Made by a program: the position numbers and the translations under genes. A stretch of DNA of 64,000 bases, taken from NCBI GenBank assembly GCA_040768125.1, contig JAXGNG010000001.1, forward strand, positions 1,488,001 through 1,552,000, written 5' to 3'. Shown here in pieces: positions 16,407 through 24,994 of this stretch (within the stretch, counting starts at the first letter, position 1; each line of letters starts with the position of its first letter). The notes under the pieces were generated by a model. It was not told the DNA's origin, did not search any database, and saw nothing but the letters and a program-made list of their open reading frames with translations. Source of the DNA: RBG-16-49-21 sp040768125 (GTDB lineage Bacteria > Spirochaetota > UBA4802 > UBA5550).

Positions 16407-16919
16407 ATGGCCAATGACTCCGGAAACTCACTGAGCTTCGGCATGAAGGATGACGTGATCCGCGTGGTCGCCGCGGGAGAAGTCCGGGCGGCCGACACCT
16501 TCGCCCTCAACGAGTGTCTGCTCCCGTACATCGAGAGGGTCCGCGACATGAAGAGGATCTATATCGAACTGCGCGGCTGTGACTATATGGATTCAACGTT
16601 CATCGGCTTCATCACGGCGCTTGCGGCCAAGTGCAGGAAGAATGCCTGCGATATCGTGAGAATCGTCGACCCCTCCGAGAGGGCCCTGGACGCCCTCCGG
16701 AAGCTCTCCGCCCTCAGGGAGATCGCCATAGTCGGGAGCGTGCCCCTCGGGCACGTGCCGGTATTCGAGGTGGCGCGGGAGAGGGGTTCCTTCAGCGAAA
16801 GGAAAAACATCGAGCTACTCTTCGAAGCCCATGCCGCGCTGAGCGGGCTGAGCGCGGAGAACCGAAGGGAATTCGAGGACCTCCTCTCCGAGCTGAAGAG
16901 GGTGCTCGATGCAAAATAA
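16407..16919 (+). CDS. STAS-domain regulatory protein
   Basis: 170 residues. Residues about 8-110 fit a STAS fold: VIRVVAAGEVRAADTFAL, then IELRGCDYMDSTFIGFITAL, the MDSTFIGF being the usual D-S-(S/T) phosphorylation-site loop of anti-sigma-factor antagonists. The C-terminal 50 residues are an extra helical tail. STAS proteins act in partner switching with serine kinases and PP2C phosphatases; a SpoIIE phosphatase and two further STAS genes occur elsewhere in this window. The start at 16407 is chosen because the domain begins there and the upstream frame overlaps the predicted promoter. Confidence 0.8.
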   Translation: MANDSGNSLSFGMKDDVIRVVAAGEVRAADTFALNECLLPYIERVRDMKRIYIELRGCDYMDSTFIGFITALAAKCRKNACDIVRIVDPSERALDALRKLSALREIAIVGSVPLGHVPVFEVARERGSFSERKNIELLFEAHAALSGLSAENRREFEDLLSELKRVLDAK

Positions 16920-16996
16920 AGTATTGACAGATCAGGCTCCCGGTTTAGAGTTAACCCGCTACGGCATTATCGCAACCGCGCGCAAGGAGCGTTCCC

Positions 16997-17179
16997 ATGG
17001 ATACCATCATACAGAATTTTTTACGGACATATCCCACACTGGTGCACCACACGATCTGGATCGGCATCCTCATCGCCGGTTTCGTGGCGATTTCCGGCTG
17101 TATCAGGTTCAGCATCGCGGTGTGGAGGCGCCACAAGGGTATCTATCCCCCTGCCACGAGCCAGATGGAAGATCATTGA
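16997..17179 (+). CDS. Small single-span membrane protein
   Basis: 60 residues, unrecognised. The ATG at 16997 has AAGGAG at good distance, and a TTGACA lies at 16924-16929 with a weak -10 16-17 bp on. One hydrophobic helix at about residues 18-38 is followed by a basic RRHKGIY stretch, so the C-terminus should be cytoplasmic. A strong terminator follows at 17200, which supports this as an independent short gene. Confidence 0.65.
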   Translation: MDTIIQNFLRTYPTLVHHTIWIGILIAGFVAISGCIRFSIAVWRRHKGIYPPATSQMEDH

Positions 17180-17199
17180 AATTCCCGCGCACCGGCCCG

Positions 17200-17235
17200 G
17201 GCCTCTCCCCGCGAAGGAGGGGCCTTTTGTTTTTT
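17200..17235 (+). terminator. Intrinsic terminator
   Basis: GGCCTCTCC and GGAGGGGCC halves pair (17200-17224), followed by TTTTGTTTTTT. It ends the small membrane protein transcript. Confidence 0.85.
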
Positions 17236-17315
17236 ATGTTGACGGTCGACATACCCTTCCCATCCTGTCCGTGAAAAGCGCCGGGTATTCAACGGCGGTA
17301 TCGCGGGTCTGCACC

Positions 17316-18122
17316 ATGAGAAAGCACCTTATCACCGAATCGGCACGCTGGGGCGTCCTGGCGTACCGGAAGAACGGCGATTTCCCCGGCACGGCGTTGA
17401 TACTGATCCACGGCGCCGTGGGGGACTCGCGCCTCTTCCGCTACCAGCTCCGTCACGTGGGCGCCCGACGGAAGACCATCGCCCTGGACCTCCCGGGACA
17501 CGGTTATTCTGGCGGACCGGGCGTACCGACCCTTGATGACTTCATCCACGCCATCGAGGACCTCCGCGACATCGAGGGAATCGACTCCTTCGTCCTTGCC
17601 GGCCATTCCATGGGAGGCGGCGTCTGCCTCGAGGCGGCGCGGAGGAAGATGCGGGGCCTCTCGGGCCTTGTCCTTGTCTCCACGTCGCCGGTCCTCCCGG
17701 TGTCGCGGGACCTGGTGGGGATCATCGACCGCGACGACATGGACGCCCTGGCGGGCCTCATCGTCGGCGGGGTCTTCAGCCGCAGGACCGATCTTCTTAT
17801 CGGTTTCGCCCGGCAGGGGCTCCAGGAGATGAACCGGGATATCATCAGGCGGGATGTCGAGATATGCATGGAAATGGATTACACCGGGGACCTCGCCGCG
17901 ATCGACCTGCCCGTCCTGGCGATCGCGAACCGCGGCGACGCGGTAATTGCCCCGGACCTCACGGCGCGGCTCGGCGAGGGCATCCCCGGGGCGCGGCTCA
18001 TCATCTTCGACGATAACGGCCACGTCCCCTTTTTCGAGAACCCCCGGCCCTTCAACGAGGCCCTGGACGAGTTCCTCGGCTCCCTTGACTCCGGCGGGGC
18101 GGCGGAGGAAGGCCCAGGGTGA
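17316..18122 (+). CDS. Alpha/beta hydrolase
   Basis: 268 residues from the ATG at 17316 (MRKHLITESARWG); an in-frame GTG at 17271 is possible but lies within the likely promoter region. Catalytic layout: oxyanion LIHGAVGDS, nucleophile elbow VLAGHSMGGG with the Ser at about residue 105, Asp in ANRGDAVIAPD, His in DDNGHVPFFENP. This is the standard cytosolic hydrolase fold of the BioH/MhpC/RsbQ type; substrate unknown. No signal peptide. It stands alone between terminated units. Confidence 0.85.
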   Translation: MRKHLITESARWGVLAYRKNGDFPGTALILIHGAVGDSRLFRYQLRHVGARRKTIALDLPGHGYSGGPGVPTLDDFIHAIEDLRDIEGIDSFVLAGHSMGGGVCLEAARRKMRGLSGLVLVSTSPVLPVSRDLVGIIDRDDMDALAGLIVGGVFSRRTDLLIGFARQGLQEMNRDIIRRDVEICMEMDYTGDLAAIDLPVLAIANRGDAVIAPDLTARLGEGIPGARLIIFDDNGHVPFFENPRPFNEALDEFLGSLDSGGAAEEGPG

Positions 18123-18267
18123 GGACGCCGCTCATCCACGGCGCCGGGGCCCCTTTGCGATGAATTACTTGACAAATCGACGCACCTTTCGCACCGTACC
18201 ACTGATGCATTTGTTCGCATTCATCGTCTTGTGCACCGCTCAATTTCATTCGTAAACGGGGGAAATC

Positions 18268-19278
18268 ATGTCAATCAAGCTTTCCATCAACGGTTTCGGC
18301 CGTATCGGCCGCAATGTCTTACGGGCCATCACCGGGGATCCCGCCACATACGGTGACCTCGATGTGGTGAGCATCAACGACCTGACTGATTCAAAGACCC
18401 TTGCACATCTTTTCAAGTATGATTCGATATTCGGAATTTTTCCCGGTGAGGTCTCGCACACAGCCGACACGATCGTCGTGAACGGAAAAACGATCAAGGT
18501 CCATTCGGAGAAGGACCCCGGGGCGCTCCCCTGGAAGGCCGAGGGGATCGACGTCGTGGTGGAGTCCACCGGCGTCTTCCGCAGTAAGGATAAATGCATG
18601 GCCCACATCAACGCGGGAGCGAAGAAGGTGATCATTACCGCCCCTGCGAAGAACGAGGACATCACCATCGTCCTTGGCGTCAACGAGGACAGGTACGACA
18701 AGAACAGCCACCATATCATTTCCAACGCCTCCTGCACCACCAACTGCCTGGCCCCGGTGATGAAGGTGATCAACGACCGCTTCGGAGTGGAAAAGGGCCT
18801 CATGACCACCATCCATTCCTACACCAACGACCAGCGGATCCTGGATCTTCCCCATGACGATCTCAGGCGTGCCAGGGCCGCGGCCCTTTCCATGATCCCC
18901 ACCACGACGGGCGCCGCGAAGGCCGTCGCCCTGGTCCTCCCGGAACTCAAGGGGAAGCTCGACGGCGGCGCCATACGGGTCCCCACTCCGGACGTCTCCG
19001 TGGTGGACGTGGTGTGCATCGTGAAGGAAAAAACCTCGGAGGAGAAGGTCAACGCCGCCCTGAAGGAGGCCGCCGAGGGCAAGCTGAAGGGTATCCTCCA
19101 GTTCTGCGAGGAGGAGCTGGTATCGGTGGATTTCACCGGCAACCCGCATTCATCGATCGTGGACGCGCCGTCGACGAAGGTCATCGATGGCACCATGGTA
19201 AAGGTGTTGAGCTGGTACGACAACGAGTGGGGCTACTCCCGGCGCGTTGCGGACCTGGCGCGCTACATCATGAAGTAG
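18268..19278 (+). CDS. gap: Glyceraldehyde-3-phosphate dehydrogenase, type I
   Basis: 336 residues. NAD-binding GFGRIGRNVLRA at the start, catalytic SNASCTTNC with Cys156, and the C-terminal SWYDNEWGYSRR that typifies phosphorylating GAPDH. It converts glyceraldehyde-3-phosphate to 1,3-bisphosphoglycerate in glycolysis/gluconeogenesis. A TTGACA occurs at 18169-18174 but without a convincing -10. tpiA follows after 39 bp; pgk, which often lies between them, is absent here. Confidence 0.97.
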   Translation: MSIKLSINGFGRIGRNVLRAITGDPATYGDLDVVSINDLTDSKTLAHLFKYDSIFGIFPGEVSHTADTIVVNGKTIKVHSEKDPGALPWKAEGIDVVVESTGVFRSKDKCMAHINAGAKKVIITAPAKNEDITIVLGVNEDRYDKNSHHIISNASCTTNCLAPVMKVINDRFGVEKGLMTTIHSYTNDQRILDLPHDDLRRARAAALSMIPTTTGAAKAVALVLPELKGKLDGGAIRVPTPDVSVVDVVCIVKEKTSEEKVNAALKEAAEGKLKGILQFCEEELVSVDFTGNPHSSIVDAPSTKVIDGTMVKVLSWYDNEWGYSRRVADLARYIMK

Positions 19279-19317
19279 GCCCGCGGCGGATTGCCCTGTA
19301 TCGGAGGTTCATGAACC

Positions 19318-20073
19318 ATGTCACGACGACGGATATTTGCCGGCAACTGGAAGATGTACACGACCCACGCCGAGGCCATGGCCCTTGTCGAGGGCGTCCT
19401 GGCCGGGCTCTCCGGAGTGAAGGACCGCGAGGTGATCGTATTTCCCCCGTCGCCCTGGGCAAGGGCCGTGGCGGATCGATGCGCCGGGACGGCGGTCGCC
19501 GTGGGCATGCAGAACATGTATTTTGAGAAGGAGGGCGCCTTCACCGGCGAGGTGTCGCCCGCCATGGTGAAGGACGCGGGGTGCCGCTACGTGCTGATCG
19601 GCCACTCCGAACGGCGTCATGTCTTCGGCGAAACCGACGGCGAAGTGAACCGGAAGGTGAAGGCCGCACTGGAGGTGGGCATCGAACCGGTTCTCTGCGT
19701 CGGGGAGCTCCTGGAGGAGCGGGAGAAGGAGCGCACGGATGAAGTCCTGGCCCGGCAGGTCAATGGGGCCCTTGAGGGAGTTGACGCCGCCGGGATGAAG
19801 AAGGTGATCGTCGCCTACGAGCCGGTCTGGGCGATCGGGACGGGCAGGGTGGCCACCCCGGAGATCGCCGACAGTGCCCACCGGGTCATCAGGCGCCTGG
19901 TGGGGGAGCGGTTCGGCGGGGAAACGGCGGCGGTTCTCCCGATACTCTACGGGGGCTCCGTCAAGCCCGACAACATTGCCGGGCTTTATGCCATGGAGGA
20001 GATCGACGGCGTGCTCGTGGGCGGAGCGAGCCTCAAGGCCGATTCCTTCCTTGATATCATACGGGTGAAATAA
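19318..20073 (+). CDS. tpiA: Triosephosphate isomerase
   Basis: 251 residues. Substrate Lys in AGNWKMY at the N-terminus, catalytic His in GHSERRH, catalytic Glu in AYEPVWAIGTG, and the phosphate-binding YGGSVKPDN. It interconverts dihydroxyacetone phosphate and glyceraldehyde-3-phosphate. Same transcription unit as gap and, 15 bp on, secG. Confidence 0.97.
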   Translation: MSRRRIFAGNWKMYTTHAEAMALVEGVLAGLSGVKDREVIVFPPSPWARAVADRCAGTAVAVGMQNMYFEKEGAFTGEVSPAMVKDAGCRYVLIGHSERRHVFGETDGEVNRKVKAALEVGIEPVLCVGELLEEREKERTDEVLARQVNGALEGVDAAGMKKVIVAYEPVWAIGTGRVATPEIADSAHRVIRRLVGERFGGETAAVLPILYGGSVKPDNIAGLYAMEEIDGVLVGGASLKADSFLDIIRVK

Positions 20074-20088
20074 CGGAAGCGAGGCGAT

Positions 20089-20433
20089 ATGGGAATACTA
20101 ATCACGGTAACATCGGTTTTTTTCCTGATACTCTGCGTCCTCCTGGTGATCCTCATACTTCTCCAGTCGGACAAGAGCGCGGGGATGGGAATACTGGGCG
20201 GATCGAGCCAGTCGGCCTTCGGCTCATCGACGGCCGACGTGATCACCAAGGCGACGGGCGTCATGATCGGCCTCTTCATGATCGGGTCCCTGGCGCTGGC
20301 CGCCCTTGAATCGAGCCGGCAGGACGCCCTGAAGAAGGATCTTCTCAAGACTGAGGGGAAAAAAGCGAATAGCCTTTCCGAGAGCAAGGCGCCTGGACCG
20401 GATGGCAACGGGGGGACCGGCGCCGGTGATTAA
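20089..20433 (+). CDS. secG: Protein translocase subunit SecG
   Basis: 114 residues with two membrane helices (about 1-24 and 57-77) joined by the conserved LLQSDKSAGMGILGGSSQSAFG loop. It belongs to the SecYEG channel. The C-terminal 35 residues are an extra hydrophilic Gly/Lys-rich tail. It is placed after tpiA, a common bacterial arrangement. Confidence 0.93.
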   Translation: MGILITVTSVFFLILCVLLVILILLQSDKSAGMGILGGSSQSAFGSSTADVITKATGVMIGLFMIGSLALAALESSRQDALKKDLLKTEGKKANSLSESKAPGPDGNGGTGAGD

Positions 20434-20575
20434 GGGGAATAGGCCGGGGGCCGTTGCATGGCGCGACGGCGCATCAAGGCGGATTGATGCGGTGATCCCG
20501 CCATGGTTTTACCGGCGCGTCATCTGGCGGAACCGGTCCTTGTGACTGAATAAACGAACAATGATGAAAACCTAT

Positions 20576-20624
20576 CGGAGCACCCGTCGTGAACGGGGGC
20601 GCTCCGGAACAAGTAAAAGGAGCG
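20576..20624 (+). ncRNA. metK leader: candidate translational RNA switch
   Basis: CGGAGC (20576-20581) pairs with GCTCCG (20601-20606) around an inner hairpin CCCGT/ACGGG with loop CGTGA. The same segment, CGCTCC (20600-20605), is also exactly complementary to the metK ribosome-binding region GGAGCG (20619-20624) across a 13-nt loop. The two pairings are mutually exclusive: one frees the RBS, the other hides it. This is the geometry of a translational riboswitch or attenuator. It does not match the SAM riboswitch classes I can recall; ligand inference (SAM or SAH) comes only from the gene it controls. Confidence 0.45.
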
Positions 20625-20629
20625 TATCA

Positions 20630-21787
20630 ATGGTCAGCAAGAACTACATATTCACCTCCGAATCGGTATCCGAGGGACATCCCGACAAGGTGGCGGACCA
20701 GATATCCGACGCCATGCTGGATGAGCATATCCGGGGTGACAAGAAATCCCGGGTCGCAATGGAGACCCTGGTCACCACGGGCCGCATCGTGCTGTCAGGC
20801 GAGATCACCTCGAACCAGAAGGTCGACTACGAAAAGTTCGCGCGCCAGGTGGCGCGGGACATCGGCTACACGGACTCGGAGACCGGTTTCGATGCCGATA
20901 CCTGCGAGGTGCAGATCTACGTGGACCGGCAGTCCCCCGACATATCCCAGGGCGTCACCGAGGGTGAGGGCCTCTTCTCCGAGCAGGGCGCCGGCGACCA
21001 GGGCATGATGTTCGGCTACGCCGTGGCGGAGACGAAGGAGCTCATGCCGATGCCTATCCTTCTCGCCCATCGACTCGTGAAGAAGCTCGCGGACGTGCGC
21101 CGCGCCGGGGAGCTTTCGTTCCTCCGTCCCGATTCGAAATCGCAGGTCACCATCGAATACGTCGATGGCGCCCCGAAGCGTGCAGAGGCGATCGTCATCT
21201 CCACCCAGCACACCCCCGAGGCGAGCCACAGGGACATCACCGAGGGCGTGATCGAGACCACCATCAAGAAGGTTATCCCCGAGGGGTTCATCGACAGGAA
21301 CACCAAGATATATGTTAATCCCACGGGACGGTTCGTCGTCGGCGGCCCCCACGGGGACACGGGCCTCACGGGGCGGAAGATCATCGTCGACACCTACGGA
21401 GGCATGGGCCGTCACGGCGGCGGCGCCTTCTCCGGAAAGGACCCCTCGAAGGTCGACCGTTCCGCCGCCTACATGGCGCGCTATATCGCGAAGAACATCG
21501 TCGCCGCGGGCCTTGCCTACCGGTGCGAGGTGCAGCTCGCCTACGCGATCGGCGTGGCTGACCCCGTGTCGGTCCTGGTGGATACCTTCGGCACGGGTAC
21601 CCTGTCGGAGGAGAAAATCGCCGCCAGGGTCCGCGAGCACTTCAACATGAAGCCCGCCGGCATCATCACGACCCTTGACCTCTACCGGCCCATTTTCAGG
21701 TCCACGTCTAATTACGGACACTTCGGCAGGGAGGACGCGGGATTCATCTGGGAGAAGACCGACAAGGCCGCGGCCCTGAAGGGCTGA
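20630..21787 (+). CDS. metK: S-adenosylmethionine synthetase
   Basis: 385 residues, the usual length, cytosolic. It makes SAM from methionine and ATP. Motifs: TSESVSEGHPDKVADQISDA at the start, GEGLFSEQGAGDQGMMFGYA (ATP-binding signature), GGPHGDTGLTGRKIIVDTYG and GGGAFSGKDPSKVDRSAAY (phosphate and metal loops). The ATG at 20630 follows AAAAGGAGCG at 5 nt; a longer frame from 20561 would run through the leader hairpin and is rejected. Confidence 0.97.
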   Translation: MVSKNYIFTSESVSEGHPDKVADQISDAMLDEHIRGDKKSRVAMETLVTTGRIVLSGEITSNQKVDYEKFARQVARDIGYTDSETGFDADTCEVQIYVDRQSPDISQGVTEGEGLFSEQGAGDQGMMFGYAVAETKELMPMPILLAHRLVKKLADVRRAGELSFLRPDSKSQVTIEYVDGAPKRAEAIVISTQHTPEASHRDITEGVIETTIKKVIPEGFIDRNTKIYVNPTGRFVVGGPHGDTGLTGRKIIVDTYGGMGRHGGGAFSGKDPSKVDRSAAYMARYIAKNIVAAGLAYRCEVQLAYAIGVADPVSVLVDTFGTGTLSEEKIAARVREHFNMKPAGIITTLDLYRPIFRSTSNYGHFGREDAGFIWEKTDKAAALKG

Positions 21788-21828
21788 AGAAGCGGCGATT
21801 CGCGGGTGAGCCCGCGCATACCATGGAA

Positions 21829-21861
21829 ACGGTCCCGGAACCACGCCGGGGCCGTTTTTTT
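21829..21861 (+). terminator. Intrinsic terminator of metK
   Basis: ACGGTCCCGG (21829-21838) pairs with CCGGGGCCGT (21846-21855), one mismatch or wobble, followed by seven T. Confidence 0.9.
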
Positions 21862-21945
21862 ATCACACACCCCGGGGTGTGTCCTTGTGCGGCGGCCCCG
21901 GAATGCCGATAATGAGAAGAGATACCCGACCATGGAGCGTGTGCC

Positions 21946-22086
21946 ATGAAAGAGATACGGCTCAGGACCTATTCCTACCGTTGCACCTGCGGCTACGAGC
22001 TGAAGGTATTCCTTGATTCGGGAATTCCCCAGGAAGTCTGCCGGTGCAGAACATGCGGGAACTCCCTTGTGCGCCGCGAAGCCTGA
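21946..22086 (+). CDS. Small zinc-ribbon protein, FmdB-like
   Basis: 46 residues. CTCG near residue 14 and CRCRTCG near residue 33 give two CxC/CxxC-type pairs, a zinc ribbon; the order TYSYRCTCGYELKVF resembles the FmdB family of short putative regulatory proteins. The start follows GGAGCG. It lies 37 bp upstream of the outer-membrane barrel gene and may head that unit. Confidence 0.7.
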   Translation: MKEIRLRTYSYRCTCGYELKVFLDSGIPQEVCRCRTCGNSLVRREA

Positions 22087-22123
22087 GGGCCCTTTCCCGC
22101 CTTTAATTCACGGTCCCCAAACG

Positions 22124-23632
22124 ATGAAAAAAGCGTTTATCATCGCCTGCTCTCTCGGCGCGATTCTTTTGGTGGCGCTTCCATCGCGCGCGGTGGAAAA
22201 AGGGGAATCCGGGTCCATGATTGGTGGTAATGAAAAAATCGTGAACGCCGGGGAGGGAGAGGAAGCGCCGAAGCGGGATCTCAGCATCGACGCCACTGCC
22301 CTCTACGGACAGTACCAGGGGATTCTCTGGTCAGGAAGCCTCGCCCAGGGTTTCCCTGGTTTTTCCTACGGCCTGGAATCAGGGTTCACCCGCTCCGACG
22401 ATTACGGAAACCGCAACACCGGTTTCTTCGACCACGACCTGGCCTTCACGGGCGACGCCAGGGCCGGGAAGTGGCGGTTCTTGCCGGAGCTCGAGGTCGG
22501 CAACGGGGGGCGCGGGATGTTCAGGAACCCCTTCTTCGACCGTGAGGACCGTGACCGGGTTAAGGTGAAGTGCGGCGCCGAGTACCGGCCGATGCCGATG
22601 CGGTGGACCTTCGACGCGGGGGGTGTGTATTTCCGTCATCGCCTTGATTCCTCGATGTTTCGTGACCTGCGCACCCTGCGCCCCTACCGATCGAGCGATC
22701 TCTACGGGGCCGCCGCCGGGGTCGGTGCTGAATACGTGTGGTCCCCGGCCAACCGGGTCGCCTTCACCTCGAACTTTCACCATTACCGGTATTCCCGCCG
22801 GGCCGGCGACGACACCTTCGTCGATAATGAGCTCACCTGGAACTTCAACCTCGCGGGCTTTCTCAAATTCGGCATAGGACCTTTCTATTCATACAACCGC
22901 GACGCGGGGCATTTCGTTTCCGGGAAGGCGGGAGTCTCCACGATCAACATAAAGTATTTTTTCGCAGAGGCGTCGTACCGATACGAGCTCGAGCCCTTCA
23001 GGCCCGAAAAGTATTACTGGGACGAGCGCTTCGTGATGCCGGACTACCGCCTCAAGCCGGGAAGGGGGCATCGCACCGAGGCCGCAGCGGGCCTCGACGT
23101 CAGACGCGAGGGGAGCGGGAAGGCGTATTTTAGCGGCCTGAGGATGAAGGTCTCGGGTTCCTTCATGACGAGGGACCGCCACTATTCCCTTTTCTCCCTC
23201 CCCGAACTCGTGCGCTATCCCCATCGCATGAAACTGGCGGCCGCCGGGGCCGCCGGCGAGGCGTCCCTGGAGTTCGTAATACCCCAGGGAAGGATCGAGA
23301 CCGGCGCCAATTACGAGTATTCCTATTTCTACGCCTCAGGTTACGTCACCTACCGGCCGGAACACCTCTGGGGCGCCTTCCTTCGCATCGAAATCTGGCG
23401 GTTCGAGACCGATTTCACCACCCGCTACCGGGGGCCTGCGCACGCGTGTCCCTTCGCGCGGGTGAGAATGGACCGCGCCTTCATCGGCTCCCTTGTTCTT
23501 CAGTGCAGGATCCATGAATCCCTTTATCTCCAGGGGCGGGTCGACAACCTTTTCGACGCACGGTACTCCGAGGTCTACGGGTACCCGGAGCCCCGACGCT
23601 CCTTCATGGGGGGAGTCCGGGTAATGCTCTGA
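22124..23632 (+). CDS. TonB-dependent-receptor-like outer-membrane beta-barrel without plug
   Basis: 502 residues. Signal peptide (about 1-24, ending SRAVE). The rest is alternating beta-strand sequence rich in aromatic belts (YRPMPMRWTFDAGGVYFR, SFMTRDRHYSLFSLPEL). The C-terminus closely follows TonB-receptor ends: LVLQCRIHESLYLQGRVDNLFDARYSE, then YPEPRRSFMGGVRVML. No TonB box or plug domain can be seen between the signal peptide and the first strands, and it is shorter than usual receptors (600-900). exbB and exbD follow on the same strand at 150 bp and further, so an energised outer-membrane function is implied. No SD is evident. Confidence 0.7.
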   Translation: MKKAFIIACSLGAILLVALPSRAVEKGESGSMIGGNEKIVNAGEGEEAPKRDLSIDATALYGQYQGILWSGSLAQGFPGFSYGLESGFTRSDDYGNRNTGFFDHDLAFTGDARAGKWRFLPELEVGNGGRGMFRNPFFDREDRDRVKVKCGAEYRPMPMRWTFDAGGVYFRHRLDSSMFRDLRTLRPYRSSDLYGAAAGVGAEYVWSPANRVAFTSNFHHYRYSRRAGDDTFVDNELTWNFNLAGFLKFGIGPFYSYNRDAGHFVSGKAGVSTINIKYFFAEASYRYELEPFRPEKYYWDERFVMPDYRLKPGRGHRTEAAAGLDVRREGSGKAYFSGLRMKVSGSFMTRDRHYSLFSLPELVRYPHRMKLAAAGAAGEASLEFVIPQGRIETGANYEYSYFYASGYVTYRPEHLWGAFLRIEIWRFETDFTTRYRGPAHACPFARVRMDRAFIGSLVLQCRIHESLYLQGRVDNLFDARYSEVYGYPEPRRSFMGGVRVML

Positions 23633-23781
23633 GGGTGACGCGGGACGGCGACCTTCCGGGCATCTTTATTGTGTAACCGACAAATGATGATTGACACATA
23701 CTTTGATGGCGTGTTCCCTGTGCATGCGCGCGGCGTCTCCCCGAGCCGTACCGGGAAAAAAATTCACGAGCGTATCATCCA

Positions 23782-24411
23782 ATGGATTCATTGAGCGGCA
23801 GCTTTTTTCTTTCACTCTTCGACCGGGTCCCCACCTGGGCGGTTCTGGCCCCCATTTTCATATGCTCCGTTGTCTTCCTCGGGGTTGTCATCGAACGGCT
23901 GGTGTTCTTCAGGCGTATCAACCTCGATTACCGGCTCATCATACGGAACATTGCCTCCCTCCTGGGGGCGAGGAAGGCGAAGCGGGACGAGGCGTCCCTC
24001 TTCCTGATGTCCTATTCGGGACCCCTCGTTGACATGATGCGGGGAATCCTGGACAGCGCGGGCACAACGGAGAACCGGGAGCTTGTCATTCGAGATGTGT
24101 CGGAGCGCACGATACTCAGGATCGAAAAGCACGCGGGCATCGTCGCCACCATCGCCACGGTGTCGACGATGCTGGGTCTCTTCGGCACGATCACGGGGAT
24201 GATGAAGTCATTCAGCAGCCTTTCCCAGTACGGCCAGGGGGCCCAGGAAATGCTGGCCAGGGGCATCGCCGAGGCCCTCATCACCACGGCCCTCGGGCTT
24301 ACCGTGGCGATACCGGCCCTGCTTTTTTACAATTACATGGTCTCGAGGATCGATTATTTCGTCAAGGAAGTCGAGTTTATCGCGAACAGCCTCGACGATA
24401 TGCTGAAATAG
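23782..24411 (+). CDS. ExbB/TolQ/MotA-family proton channel
   Basis: 209 residues. One N-terminal helix (about 19-40), a cytoplasmic loop, and two C-terminal helices (ATIATVSTMLGLFGTITGMM and EALITTALGLTVAIPALLFY), the TolQ/ExbB pattern with the Pro and Gly/Thr residues lining the pore. Forms an inner-membrane proton-driven motor with the ExbD-like protein 78 bp downstream. Neighbouring barrel gene suggests ExbB rather than TolQ. Confidence 0.9.
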   Translation: MDSLSGSFFLSLFDRVPTWAVLAPIFICSVVFLGVVIERLVFFRRINLDYRLIIRNIASLLGARKAKRDEASLFLMSYSGPLVDMMRGILDSAGTTENRELVIRDVSERTILRIEKHAGIVATIATVSTMLGLFGTITGMMKSFSSLSQYGQGAQEMLARGIAEALITTALGLTVAIPALLFYNYMVSRIDYFVKEVEFIANSLDDMLK

Positions 24412-24489
24412 GGCGCCCCCTTTCACGGAAGGGCGGCCGGGTACATTCATATGAATCCCGTTCGGGGGGAAGGAAGGGGGCAGGGCTGA

Positions 24490-24891
24490 ATGGCGTTCAG
24501 GTTCAGAGGACATTTCACGCACAAGGCGGTGATCGACATCACGCCTCTTATCGACCTGACCTTCAACATGATCATATTCTTCATGGTCAGCTTCTCCCTC
24601 GGCGTCCAGTCGTCCATCACGGTGCATCTTCCCAGGGCCGTCCAGAGCGGCGATGAGCATACCGGGCCCGTCGTGGTCTCCGTGACGGGGAAGAACGAGG
24701 TTTTCATCAACGACGCGGCGGTCAACCGGGATTCCCTTGTCGAGGAATTCAAGAGGCGGAAGAATGAGCTGGGACGGGAGACCGTCGTAATCAGGGGGGA
24801 CCGCGAGGCGGATTACGAGACGATCATCAAGGTCATGGACGGCCTGAACAGGGCCGGCATTCCGAAATTCATACTCTCAACCGTAAAGTGA
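24490..24891 (+). CDS. ExbD/TolR-family protein
   Basis: 133 residues. Short cytoplasmic start, then a single transmembrane helix beginning IDITPLIDLTFNMIIFFMVS; the conserved Asp (about residue 23) is the proton carrier. The periplasmic domain ends VMDGLNRAGIPKFILSTV, the usual ExbD/TolR C-terminal fold. Stator partner of the preceding ExbB-like protein. No tonB gene is seen in the window. Confidence 0.9.
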   Translation: MAFRFRGHFTHKAVIDITPLIDLTFNMIIFFMVSFSLGVQSSITVHLPRAVQSGDEHTGPVVVSVTGKNEVFINDAAVNRDSLVEEFKRRKNELGRETVVIRGDREADYETIIKVMDGLNRAGIPKFILSTVK

Positions 24892-24911
24892 CGGATCACG
24901 GGCATATATTC

Positions 24912-24940
24912 TTGACACGAAACAGGCGGCGTACTATCAA
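24912..24940 (+). promoter_or_regulatory. Promoter of bamA unit
   Basis: TTGACA 24912-24917, 17-nt spacer, TATCAA 24935-24940, about 55 bp before the bamA ATG. Confidence 0.6.
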
Positions 24941-24994
24941 TGCCGAGCCGGCAATTCAATTCAATCGCGGGCTTTCATACAACACAGGTGCTGC

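Noticed and set aside
20450..20629. Known SAM-I type riboswitch before metK
   Set aside because: The leader lacks the four-way junction and conserved cores of SAM-I; only the short switch described at 20576-20624 is seen.
20795..21844. Long minus-strand frame opposite metK
   Set aside because: Runs antisense through a complete, unmistakable metK and has no protein-like pattern.
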